Positions 55,275 to 64,000 of a stretch of DNA of 64,000 nucleotides are shown here, one piece after another. The stretch is from Phaeodactylum tricornutum CCAP 1055/1 (lineage: Eukaryota; Bacillariophyta; Bacillariophyceae; Surirellales; Neidiaceae): NCBI RefSeq assembly GCF_000150955.2, contig NC_011683.1, forward strand, positions 1 through 64,000, given 5' to 3'. The notes beneath the pieces are model-generated. The model did not search any database. It worked only from the letters and a program-made list of their open reading frames with translations, and had not been told where the DNA came from. The position numbers were made by a program, and so were the translations under genes. Within the stretch, counting starts at the first letter, position 1; each line of letters begins with the position of its first letter.

Positions 55275-57032
55275 CCGGTCCAAAGTGTCGTTCGCACTAC
55301 CGGGGATACCTCCTCGGCCAACGGGTTACAGTTCGCTCGGATGTTGCATCGTCCCCATGACACTCTCTCTCTACCTAAAACGAGTAGAGCAGTAGTAAGT
55401 AGATAAGCAAAGTATACGAATGCTCCCTGTTCGACGGCGGGGGCGGTCTTTAGCTATCGTATGGGATGCTAGCCTCGGCTTGACACGTCTCCCCGTATCG
55501 TCCAACGCCAGACGCTCACGGCCTGCCACGAAGACGACTGCTCCCGACACGGGACTCTTCGTGCCTGTAAGTCCGTCGTCTTACCAGCACTCGGTGGCAC
55601 ACAACACGCTCGTCGCTACGTTTGCTTCGACGTGGTTACCCTTGTTAACGTGACCGCCCCCTTGTCGTTCAGTGTCACAGCGCTGCTCGAGCTCGTGGCC
55701 ATCATGTTGGCCAACGGGACCTGTTGAGAAACCACTACCACTGGTAGGGAAGTACTGGCCGTGCATCTTTACGTACTCGACGCCGCACTTGTCCTGACGG
55801 GAACTTATCCCGGGCCGCCAGGGATTCCACCCGCGATTCAACGGATCGCTGAAATTGTTTTGACCACGGAACACGCTGCGGATCACCTATCGGTTTGTGG
55901 ATTTTTTTTGTTCCTGTTGAAAAGCCTGATTGATTGAAGTCTCGTTGAGTGATTGTTATAGTCAACCGTCGGCATGGCGGCTAGCGGACGGGGACGGCTT
56001 GGTCTCGTCGTCGTGCTGGCTAGTGGACGCCCTGCTGTGCGTTTTGGCAACGCGCTACGCCCGGATTCAAAGGAACGACCAGACGGAACCGGGGAACGCA
56101 TCGATGGAAGCTCCTAGAGGACCAGACTGCGTTCCTGTCGAGATCGAGCGTCCTGACTGCATGACCTAACAGCATGACCTAACAGGGACAAAGCGGGGAG
56201 TATTTTCGGTGACTGTGAATGATTTTCACTAGCTCGCTTAATTGCTCAGACAAATACTTGCTACTGGCCAAGGACTCGACGACTCGTCGTCGGTGGTGGT
56301 GAGGTGGTGGTGTTGAAGCGTGCCGTCTGCCGTAGGAGACAATGGAGGCAAGGCCAAGGAGAGTGCGACGGGAGGGTCGGTCGACAACTCGACGGGTGGA
56401 CTCTGCGTGACGGGAGTCATATGGGACGACAGCGCAATACAATTGCCTACTAGTTGAGTCGGTGCGTCTTTTGGGTATTGCGGCGAGATTGCGCCAATGC
56501 AGAGTTCCAGAGCTACTCGCAAAATAGCTCTCTTGGTTAAGCAACCTCTTTTTCTTGTTATTTACAATTTCACCAAAGAAATTTCAAGCACCAAACGACA
56601 GTTAGAGTCAAAGTCTATTCGGTACTTTACAGTTGCAATCCCGCCCCAGAGCTTTTTCCATGCCCGCCTCGCGTTCCCCCCTTCGGGCGGGCGTGTATTT
56701 TGCTCCGTTGCCGATGCCATTTACAATTTTGATTCGGAAGTAACAAGCGAGCGCGTTTCGAAATGCCACGTATGTCGTCGGCGAGGTAAATACAAGCCGT
56801 ATTTTTGGATTCGGTACGCGCGCGCGACACCTCGTCGCTACGTACTTGCCTTTACGAGAAACGACGTGACGGTGTGTTCGACATTTGATAGCTTTCAATT
56901 AACTATATAACTGAAAATTAATTATATGCTGCGGTACCTAGCCAATTCCTGCCAACGTCGCGCTGCATCCTCGAGACTGACCTATCGTTCGATCCTTCCA
57001 TTCCACGAAAGACCGCACCAGCCCCTCTCTCG
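55275..57032. other. Long intergenic region
   Basis: About 1.75 kb with only short overlapping frames (for example 56497-56910) of non-coding composition. A small direct repeat, CATGACCTAACAG, occurs at about 56160 and 56172. It should contain the promoter of the downstream type II membrane protein gene. Confidence 0.45.
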
Positions 57033-58325
57033 ATGGAAAAAATGCCTCTCCGCGCCACCGAAACGAGTCCTATCGACCCCTCCATTGTGTGCCGTAACAT
57101 CTCCTTAGTCGACCAAGAATCGGTCTCCCTTGCTGCGGACGCGGACTTTGCGTCCTTCCTTTTGTGTCTTTCCCGTAGTCTACCCATGCCGAACGTCCCC
57201 CATTCGATGATCCGCGTCAAGGCCAAGTCCCATCGCTCGGGCGGCATTCCGTCCTCTTCCAAAGTAGCGATCTTGATCGGTGGCTTCACGTTACTGTCCT
57301 TCGTCTCGTCACTCGCTCTCATCTTTCAATTCACGTCGCTTCCCGACACGCAGTTCGCCGATACCAAAAGGCCCCGACGTGCGCCACCGGCGTGGCACAA
57401 CGCGTCGACGCTGCGCCCCCGCATCGTCCGCACCACTCCCACCGCGCGTCTCCGCAACCGCACCCTCGTGGTCCTCATGGGCGACTTGCGCTGCGGAGAA
57501 ACGGCCTGGGAATCGCTCTACCGCAACGTCCTCGACTACAATCAAGCCGACCTCGCCTTGTTTACGCAACCCCCACCGCAAGCTTCCTACCGCAACGCGT
57601 CTCTCTGGCACCGCGCCATGCACGTAGAACTCGTCCCCAATTATACAGACTGGTCCGACGCACTGGATCTCGTTGCGGGGCCCGACTGGCGGGAACAAGT
57701 AGCCCGTTACTACTCGCCGCAGTCGCACCCCGCCTTGCTCGGCGGTGTCCCCGGATACGAAGCCAGCGGCGCCATTGTCAATATGTACAAATGGTTCGTC
57801 GCGAACCGCATCCGCGAACGCGAATGGCTGCCGCAGTACGATCGGTACCTCGTTACCCGTACCGATCAGTACTACGCCTGTCCGCTGGATGTCGCCGCCC
57901 TGGATCCGCAGTTTCTATGGGTACCTCAAGGAGAAGACTACGGCGGTGTCACCGACCGCTACCTGATTGCCAGTCGAGACTTGGTCCTGGCCGCTCTCGA
58001 TACACTGGCGCCCTTTTTGCGGGATCCGCGTCGTTACACTTGGAAATTTGCTCGGACCTTTTTCGGACACAAGATTAATTGCGAAAAGGTCCTGCTCTAT
58101 CTCTGGCGAGACGCGGGTTTGGAGCCCTTGCTCCGTCGCTTTACCCGCAACATGTACACCTGCATGGCTCCCACGGATTGCTCCCGGTGGGGATCCATTC
58201 AAGGGTACGCCGCGGACACGAAGCTGCATTTGAAATACCCCAAGGAATACACGGCTACACAGCAAACTTGTGCCAGTGGTGCCGTGGCGCACGTACCGTC
58301 CACCCTCTGGCGATGGGCGCGGTGA
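57033..58325 (+). CDS. Type II membrane protein, glycosyltransferase-like, family not assigned
   Basis: Single exon, 430 residues from ATG 57033. Later ATGs at residues 52 and 59 (M-I-R-V-K-A-K-S) would start just before the hydrophobic anchor at about 78-100 and are equally likely. The lumenal part has four N-x-S/T sites (for example N-A-S, N-Y-T) and an ordered domain with L-V-V-L-M-G-D-L-R-C-G, Y-L-V-T-R-T-D-Q-Y-Y and F-L-W-V-P-Q-G-E-D-Y-G-G-V-T-D-R. The T-R-T-D and E-D-Y-G-G segments recall nucleotide-sugar transferases, but I cannot name the family. The topology fits a Golgi enzyme. High G+C and strong third-position bias support coding. Confidence 0.75.
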   Translation: MEKMPLRATETSPIDPSIVCRNISLVDQESVSLAADADFASFLLCLSRSLPMPNVPHSMIRVKAKSHRSGGIPSSSKVAILIGGFTLLSFVSSLALIFQFTSLPDTQFADTKRPRRAPPAWHNASTLRPRIVRTTPTARLRNRTLVVLMGDLRCGETAWESLYRNVLDYNQADLALFTQPPPQASYRNASLWHRAMHVELVPNYTDWSDALDLVAGPDWREQVARYYSPQSHPALLGGVPGYEASGAIVNMYKWFVANRIREREWLPQYDRYLVTRTDQYYACPLDVAALDPQFLWVPQGEDYGGVTDRYLIASRDLVLAALDTLAPFLRDPRRYTWKFARTFFGHKINCEKVLLYLWRDAGLEPLLRRFTRNMYTCMAPTDCSRWGSIQGYAADTKLHLKYPKEYTATQQTCASGAVAHVPSTLWRWAR

Positions 58326-58661
58326 ACGTTCCCAAGTAGGGATACGACAACCCATTCCAACACGACACGATCGTTGCACGAGAGCTGTTTTTTCCGTGGT
58401 GGTCCCGTGTCGACGGATTCCCACTGATTTCGTCCCTGCGCGAGAGCGAAACGCCGATCGCCCGCACCGTACCGAACAGAGCGTCCAGCGCTCCCCTCCA
58501 TGCGCTACTGTATACAGCTAACATTTACTTGTGAAAAAAGAAAAACGGCTTTGGGGTACCGACACTGAAAACCACTATATTTTACACCAAGCCGTAGTGG
58601 CTATATACATATTTGACTGCAACGCTCTTCCATACCGGGCATCACCACCAAGGCTCCTTTC
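58326..58661. other. Intergenic region, convergent genes
   Basis: 3' flanks of two convergent genes. No coding, RNA or repeat signal seen. Confidence 0.5.
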
Positions 58662-60367
58662 CTACCAACACAAGTCCTGCACCATCAGTAGAAATAGTGC
58701 CACGCTCCACTGGTAGCCCCAATTCTTCGCGGCGGAAGTGGGCGACGCCAGCGGAGGCTGGGTAATCGTCGGTGCCGGTACCGGCGCAACCGTATCGGTA
58801 TTGATCGCCGTGGGCGGTGCGGACGGACCGGGAACCAATGACGATTCCAACGTCTGATACTCGACTCGCACAATGCCGGACCCGCGGTAGGCTCCGTCCT
58901 GACGACTTCCGTCGCTCGAAACAATCAAACGGCCACAGGAGTCAAAATCCACGTCGACGGGCCGGAATCCGCTGGCCCACGAAGCGTTGGGGGCAATGTG
59001 CGCCAGCAAGTCGACGGGTTCCCCGAGGGCCTCACCGTTTTCGTCCATGGGTACGTACGTTACCTTGTATCCCGTCGGGATGTCTCGGTTCCACGATCCG
59101 TGGAACGCTAGGAACGCAAAGCCGTCCATGGAACGAGGGAACCCACCGGTACAGTCTTGGGGAAGCTCATTGGGTTCTTTCCATCGGTAAAACGTGATAC
59201 CCAAGGGTGCCGAGTGCGCCTGCATGCTAACGACTGGGCCGATATAGTTGTTCCGGCATTGCGCGTCCGTCACGGCCCCATTCGCCAAGAACGTAGGCCA
59301 CGCCCATGCCGTTCCTCGGCCCTGTCCCAAGCCCGGACTCAAGAGGAACTCGGTCCAACAGTAGGGATAACCGTAGTGTCGTCCCACATCCTCCTCGCGA
59401 AAACGATTGAGTTCCTCAGCTGGATTGTCGTTGGTAATGTCGCCACCCAAATCCGACCTTTCCAGATTGTCCGCTCCATTTTCCACACCCCACAGAACGC
59501 CATGCGTATCAAAAGCCAAACCCACCTCGTTTCTCAACCCGTCCGCGAAGACTTCGCCTTGCAAGAAATCAATGGGAAAATTGGACGGGTCCAGATCCGA
59601 AAATCGACGAATGCGACTCCGAAAGGAGTCGTCGTCCACGTTTCCGGCACTTCCTACCGAAATGTAGAGTCGGTCCGAACCGTCAAAGATGATGGTTCGG
59701 GTCCGATGCCCGAACGGCGCCCCGCCCTGCCCATCCGCATTGATATTGTTCACCACCAAAGTAGGGCTGGGGTCTACGGATCCAAAATCTTCGGTATAGG
59801 CCCACCGGTAAACATTCTGATCACTCGAGGCGTAGACATACCCGTCGTGAAGGGCGAGACCGTGGTTGAGATCTGGTGCCGTTGCCAATGTCCGGCGGCT
59901 ATCGGCCACGCCATCCCCATCCGCGTCTTCCAGCAAGACGATACTGGACGATCCTCTTTCGAGAGAAAGAATTGTAGACGGACCATTCGATAGAATTGAT
60001 CTCGGCTGGTCGATTTCTACCGGAATTGTAAAGGCACAGAAGCCAACCGATAACTGCGCGCTCTCCAGGGGGGCCAGTCGACACGCTTCGCTGAAATTCA
60101 TGCAAGACTAAGTAGGGCAGGTATCGCGATGCTACGCTTTCGTCTCTTGAGCCGACGGGCCGGTACCAATGGATGCCTCGCTTCACGAAAGTGTCCCTCC
60201 AGAGAGCAGGGTCTATTTCCAATACTCACAGTCAGTGAAATAAACAAGGAAGTCTCGGAAGGAATCAAACGATACCAACAGGGCTTGGAAAGGAAACGAG
60301 TTTCCTGCACGGACAGGATTTGAAATAAAAGATGCAAAAAAGGAGAGATCCCAACAGCTACACTCAT
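58662..60367 (-). CDS. Secreted PQQ-type sugar (sorbosone/pyranose) dehydrogenase
   Basis: Model of two exons on the minus strand, 60367-60230 and 60107-58662, with a 122-nt phase-0 intron (GTGAGT to TAG); 527 residues. Exon 1 gives ATG and a signal-peptide-like leader (M-S-V-A-V-G-I-S-P-F-L-H-L-L-F). Without it the frame starts at ATG 60101 with no leader. The rest is a six-bladed glucose/sorbosone dehydrogenase propeller: G-H-R-T-R-T-I-I-F, L-R-N-E-V-G-L-A-F, G-V-E-N-G-A-D and F-H-G-S-W-N-R-D-I-P-T-G-Y-K-V. A P/T-rich linker and a hydrophobic C-terminus suggest a GPI anchor. Relatives oxidise sugars using pyrroloquinoline quinone. Exon 1 is the less certain part. Confidence 0.83.
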
Positions 60368-61043
60368 CGTTTTAATTCAAATCATAATGATAAATATCCA
60401 CGAAAAGTTTGATTGCAACGCTAGAAATACACATCGAATCTGATTTCTCTCTTACGCCATCAGTGGAACTATTTTGGCACGAGTCTTTCGAAGCAACAGA
60501 TTCTGGTGCAACTCACAGTCAAACCCCACACCGCGGCATGTCGGGATGTGGCCTTATGGGAGGGCATGTTGGTTCCGCAAAGAAGAAAAGGAGACTATGC
60601 TCCGTCCAGAGTCGGAAGGTGTGTTTACGTATGGGCTCTCGAGGAAATAACCTATCGTATCCAACTTGCAAGGAGTTGTTCCCCATTGCGGAAAACAAAA
60701 TGAGTACTTACTCCTTCGTTCCCTTGTAGTCTTCTTTTCGATGAGACTCGATGATTGCCAGTCCGACGTCCGTTCCGGTGTGACTGCTGATCGGTCTTCT
60801 GTTGGGTTCCCGTAGAGTCCGTTCCATTCGCTGCAGAGGTGCGGGAAATTGAATCGGGCCTAACGTTTCGCAAACCAAGAGACCGGTTGTGGTGAAACCC
60901 TGTGAGCGTTTCTCGAATGCGGTACCACCAGACCCACACCCTTGGGAGAACTCCGTAACCAACATGACCCATATATCCCGGCTGAGACCAACTACAGGGA
61001 AAGAGCGCATTCTTTCGATCAGGGTTGAGAGGATTACACAACC
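60368..61043. promoter_or_regulatory. Divergent promoter region, sugar dehydrogenase / second CLC
   Basis: 676 bases between opposite start codons. Minus-strand frames at 60652-61059 and 60708-61049 overlap each other and lack gene-like composition. No specific motif recognised. Confidence 0.45.
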
Positions 61044-63377
61044 ATGCAAAAGGTGGCAATGCCGTGGACGGGAGCTGCTGTTTCCAAAGAACTATACGAA
61101 TGGGAGAAGGAATTTCTTGCTAATTCTATCGAGACATCCCCACTTTCCGCAGCATCCAGACGAACCGGGAATTATGGACTTACTTCCAGTATCGGCAGTG
61201 TTGCCGAGGACGATAAAGTATACAAACGTGACTCGTCGGCCATCGCATGGCTAACATTATCTGATCAAAGCCCGCGGCTGCGATCCTTCTTCCGCACACT
61301 CGTGTTTGATCGGGAGACTTGCGAGTTCACACCACTACAATCACACTTCTGGTCCGGTGTACAAGGCCTACTCATCGGTACTTTAACTTTCGTTTGGAAG
61401 AACAGTATTGAGTTTGGAATCGAATTTTTCTGGGTCATTTTGCCCAAGACGCTGCGCAATTGTGGAGTCTTCACCGATGACAACGGTTGGCTTCCGATAT
61501 GGCACTACACCTGGATATTTTCCGTGCTCACGGCTACCATTTTAGGCTACTTTGCTGACTTGTACAAGGTTCCCGGCCAGGACTCGTACAACGACAGCGT
61601 CCACCAAACTGGATTGGTTGACTTTCGCACCGCCCTGAGCGTCTTGGTGTTGTCCACTTGCGGATTGTGGTCCGGTTTTAGCTTGGGGCCCGAACTTCCG
61701 TTGGTAATTCTGGGTGGTCAATTTGGATCATACATTGGCTATACGCTCAACCAAAGTGTCCTCCATTGTCGCGTCATGACATTGGTAGGATCGTCCGCAG
61801 CCGTGGCTGGATTCTTCAAATTACCACTTGCCGGAGCCTTTTTCGTGTTGGAGATCCTGCACCGAGACGGGCTACAATACTATGAAGCCCTCCGTCCTGC
61901 ATTGTTCGCTTCCGTTGTGGCAGTGGAAACCAATCGATTTTTAGCCCATAGAAACGAGCACGTCTTTTTCCAGTACCCCGGCACGGAAGAAGAAATGCCA
62001 AACTCCCTATATCTTGGTGTAATATTCCTCGCTCTTTTTGGAGCTCTAGCCGTTGGGATTCCGTACATTATTGGCGTGAATTTTTGCAAAAAGCTAATTG
62101 ACTCAACCTACGACTGGCTCGAAGACGAATTTGGACAAGACTCTGAAAGGAAGAGCTTGAATGAGCTGCGTCGGCTCAATAATTTCAAAAGTACAGAACC
62201 AGAACCTGAAAGCGAGTATCTTTGCGGCGTATTCTCGACAGAAGCCTTGCAAGCAGCCGGGAAAGCGGGATTGGCAGGCCTGATACTCGGGTGGATCGCA
62301 ATCTACCTTCCTCACACCATGTTCTGGGGCGAAGCTCAGCTGCAGACCATAATTGACCGAGGAGCGACACCACTTCCTATTGTTGGTAGCGACTACCCCA
62401 GCGGTTTGGGCTCGCAGGGGTTCTGCATGACGGACACCCAAAGCTCCAGTCCGGAACCACTCAGCTTGACCTGCTTGGCTACCATTGGTGTCGTCAAAGT
62501 GGTCCACGTTGGGCTGAGCCTCGGCACACACATTATCGGTGGACACTTTTGGGCTCCCTTGTTGGTGGCAGCCCCCGCCGCGCACTTGCTCACGGACGCC
62601 ATGGGCGGTGTGGCCCGGGCCTTGGGCCACGCGGGGGGTTTAGAAGCCTACAAAACGATTGTGATTCTGGTGGTCATGGGTGGCGCGCACGTGACGGTGT
62701 TTCGCGCATACACAGCCATTGCGTTTATTCTGTTCTTGACGGTCGCGGGACACTTGACGGAACTCTTGACCTTTCTCATTACCGCCCTCTCGGCGGTACA
62801 AGTGCTGACTACCGCCTGGATGGAACGCTTCGTCATGTACCGATCTCAAGGTCCACGTTGCGACGTTGTGGCCGCTCCCGAGGTTGTCGAAAAGCCCGAC
62901 CGCTTTGACGATTTCGACGACGACGATGAGGAAAGCGGCAACAGTGCCGCGGATGCGAGTGTGGAGTCGGAAACGAACCCCGGAGACTATTTGCGGGTGG
63001 AAAAAGCTAAATTCTACGGGGGCACCACGGACTCTGTGGAACAATGCTTTGGCGAAAGTGATCGTAGTATTCCCACCCCCACAAAGAGTAGTGCCGGAAA
63101 AGGCAACACCCACAAGGTACAGGGCAATCGACGTCAGTTGCGTCGAATGACGTCCAGTCAACTGGATTTGTTGGAACAGCCCCGTCAAGCCGCGCTTCGG
63201 AAACAAAAGTCGTTGACACTGTCTGGTTCCGCTCGGAGCCTGTTATCGAGTGGAAGTTCAGGTCGCAGCGTCAGTACTACTAGTAGGAGTATCAGTAGCA
63301 GCATCAGTAGTAGCAGCTGCCTGGTGACACAATCACGAGACCATTGCGGCGACCCAACATGGACCCTGTATGTTTAA
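61044..63377 (+). CDS. CLC-family chloride channel/transporter, short form without CBS domains
   Basis: Single exon, 777 residues, ATG at 61044 after ACC. Paralogue of the protein at 20410-24363 over the whole membrane domain, with the same order of landmarks. S-L-G-P-E-L-P-L-V carries E217 at the gating position. A-G-A-F-F-V-L-E-I has I271 where exchangers carry the proton Glu. Y-L-P-H-T-M-F-W-G-E-A-Q-L-Q is shared with the large form, as is I-I-G-G-H-F-W-A-P-L. The N-terminus is about 110 residues and the C-terminus is about 170 residues of acidic then Ser-rich sequence; again no CBS domains. The two genes share strand and exon structure but lie 37 kb apart. Target membrane unknown. Confidence 0.9.
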   Translation: MQKVAMPWTGAAVSKELYEWEKEFLANSIETSPLSAASRRTGNYGLTSSIGSVAEDDKVYKRDSSAIAWLTLSDQSPRLRSFFRTLVFDRETCEFTPLQSHFWSGVQGLLIGTLTFVWKNSIEFGIEFFWVILPKTLRNCGVFTDDNGWLPIWHYTWIFSVLTATILGYFADLYKVPGQDSYNDSVHQTGLVDFRTALSVLVLSTCGLWSGFSLGPELPLVILGGQFGSYIGYTLNQSVLHCRVMTLVGSSAAVAGFFKLPLAGAFFVLEILHRDGLQYYEALRPALFASVVAVETNRFLAHRNEHVFFQYPGTEEEMPNSLYLGVIFLALFGALAVGIPYIIGVNFCKKLIDSTYDWLEDEFGQDSERKSLNELRRLNNFKSTEPEPESEYLCGVFSTEALQAAGKAGLAGLILGWIAIYLPHTMFWGEAQLQTIIDRGATPLPIVGSDYPSGLGSQGFCMTDTQSSSPEPLSLTCLATIGVVKVVHVGLSLGTHIIGGHFWAPLLVAAPAAHLLTDAMGGVARALGHAGGLEAYKTIVILVVMGGAHVTVFRAYTAIAFILFLTVAGHLTELLTFLITALSAVQVLTTAWMERFVMYRSQGPRCDVVAAPEVVEKPDRFDDFDDDDEESGNSAADASVESETNPGDYLRVEKAKFYGGTTDSVEQCFGESDRSIPTPTKSSAGKGNTHKVQGNRRQLRRMTSSQLDLLEQPRQAALRKQKSLTLSGSARSLLSSGSSGRSVSTTSRSISSSISSSSCLVTQSRDHCGDPTWTLYV

Positions 63378-64000
63378 ATTAAGCAAGACGGGTTCCCCTT
63401 TCTCGGTAGTCCTCCCCGAAACTTATTTTCTAAGTTTCTGTCAGTAGCAATGCAGTAGGGGTATTCGACGTTACGCTGACAGCGATTGGCGCGAATCCCT
63501 GTAGAATGAGAGTTCCAATCGTTTGAAATTTGAAAACGCGGACTCCCACAATCGATTGCCCGAATCTTGCTAGCTAGATCGGGCTCTCTCTGTAGCAGTC
63601 TGTCCTGATTCCGAATCTGCCGCGTATCTCTCTTCCAATAGCTAGCTAGCTAGTAGAGTAGCTGACTGTTAAGGAACTCGTCCGGGACAAAACGATCGGA
63701 TGGAATCTAACGAAATTTAGCCGGCACAAAATCCACTCGATCGATCGTTGCCCCCAAAACATTTTAGAGGGTACCCCAAATCTAGCGATAGGTAAAGTTT
63801 CTACAACGCCTCTCCCTTTGGACCAAGGTTCATTGCATTCCAGTTGCTTCCCGACAGAGAACGAGTAAATGCCATCGGAATGACACAATATTTGGACTAA
63901 AATCCTGGCACAATGAGCGAAACGAATATTCGGCCAGTGAGGGAGCCGCAAACGAAAAACGAAATCGTCAATGGTTCCCGCAGAGTTCTTAAACGCTCGC
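63378..64000. other. Intergenic region at the right edge
   Basis: 3' flank of the second CLC gene. Includes a GCTAGCTAGCTAGCTAG run near 63640. A 101-codon minus-strand frame (63646-63951) has no recognisable features. A gene may begin beyond the edge. Confidence 0.4.

Noticed and set aside
60652-61059. Two overlapping minus-strand frames of 113-135 codons upstream of the second CLC gene
   Set aside because: They overlap each other and the CLC start, show no family motif, and lie where a divergent promoter is expected.

Overview
The window looks like the left end of a chromosome from a pennate diatom, most like Phaeodactylum tricornutum. This is inferred from family content and was not searched. 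Support comes from the CCCTAA telomere at base 1, Copia-type retroelement sequence beside it, short GT-AG introns (mostly 80-150 nt), a thiC gene with a plastid-type bipartite leader and a 3' UTR TPP riboswitch, and secreted proteins with P/T/A-rich linkers.

Bases 1-11200 are subtelomeric and repeat-rich. A 284-base telomere abuts a broken Copia-type element. A family of roughly 0.5 kb repeats follows, with copies sharing one terminal signature. Next come the remains of a tandem array of seven-bladed propeller genes: one 5'-truncated copy, one intact gene (7872-9963), and one 3' end only. The intact gene carries a signal peptide, an RxL site and eight lysines spaced exactly three residues apart, a silaffin-like silica-targeting signature. 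It is the most interesting object in the window.

Bases 11300-39800 are gene-dense. In order they hold: an ATP-grasp/multi-TM protein, an AAAP amino-acid transporter, a CPA1 Na+/H+ exchanger, a SAM-domain protein, a large CLC protein, a secreted choice-of-anchor-A protein with three CBM1/knottin-like modules, a nucleotide-sugar transporter, six-exon thiC with its riboswitch, an ankyrin protein, a broken coiled-coil gene, a PH-ankyrin-R-SNARE protein and a coiled-coil protein with an internal duplication.

Bases 39800-42470 are a gene-free, AT-rich gap resembling the low-GC DNA known to act as centromeres in this diatom. Bases 42470-64000 hold a TRM10 tRNA methyltransferase with a one-base frame disruption in an A7 run, a three-exon ECM29 proteasome adaptor, a 2OG-Fe(II) oxygenase, a RetSat/CRTISO-like oxidoreductase, a type II membrane protein, a secreted PQQ-type sugar dehydrogenase, and a second CLC protein of the same unusual subtype as the first.

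Neighbours are mostly functionally independent, as expected for a eukaryote. Divergent pairs that could share promoters are nucleotide-sugar transporter/thiC, TRM10/ECM29 and sugar dehydrogenase/second CLC. Splice sites were placed by eye from GT-AG sites, phase and protein continuity. Starts were moved to real ATG codons where the longest open frame began at TTG or GTG.
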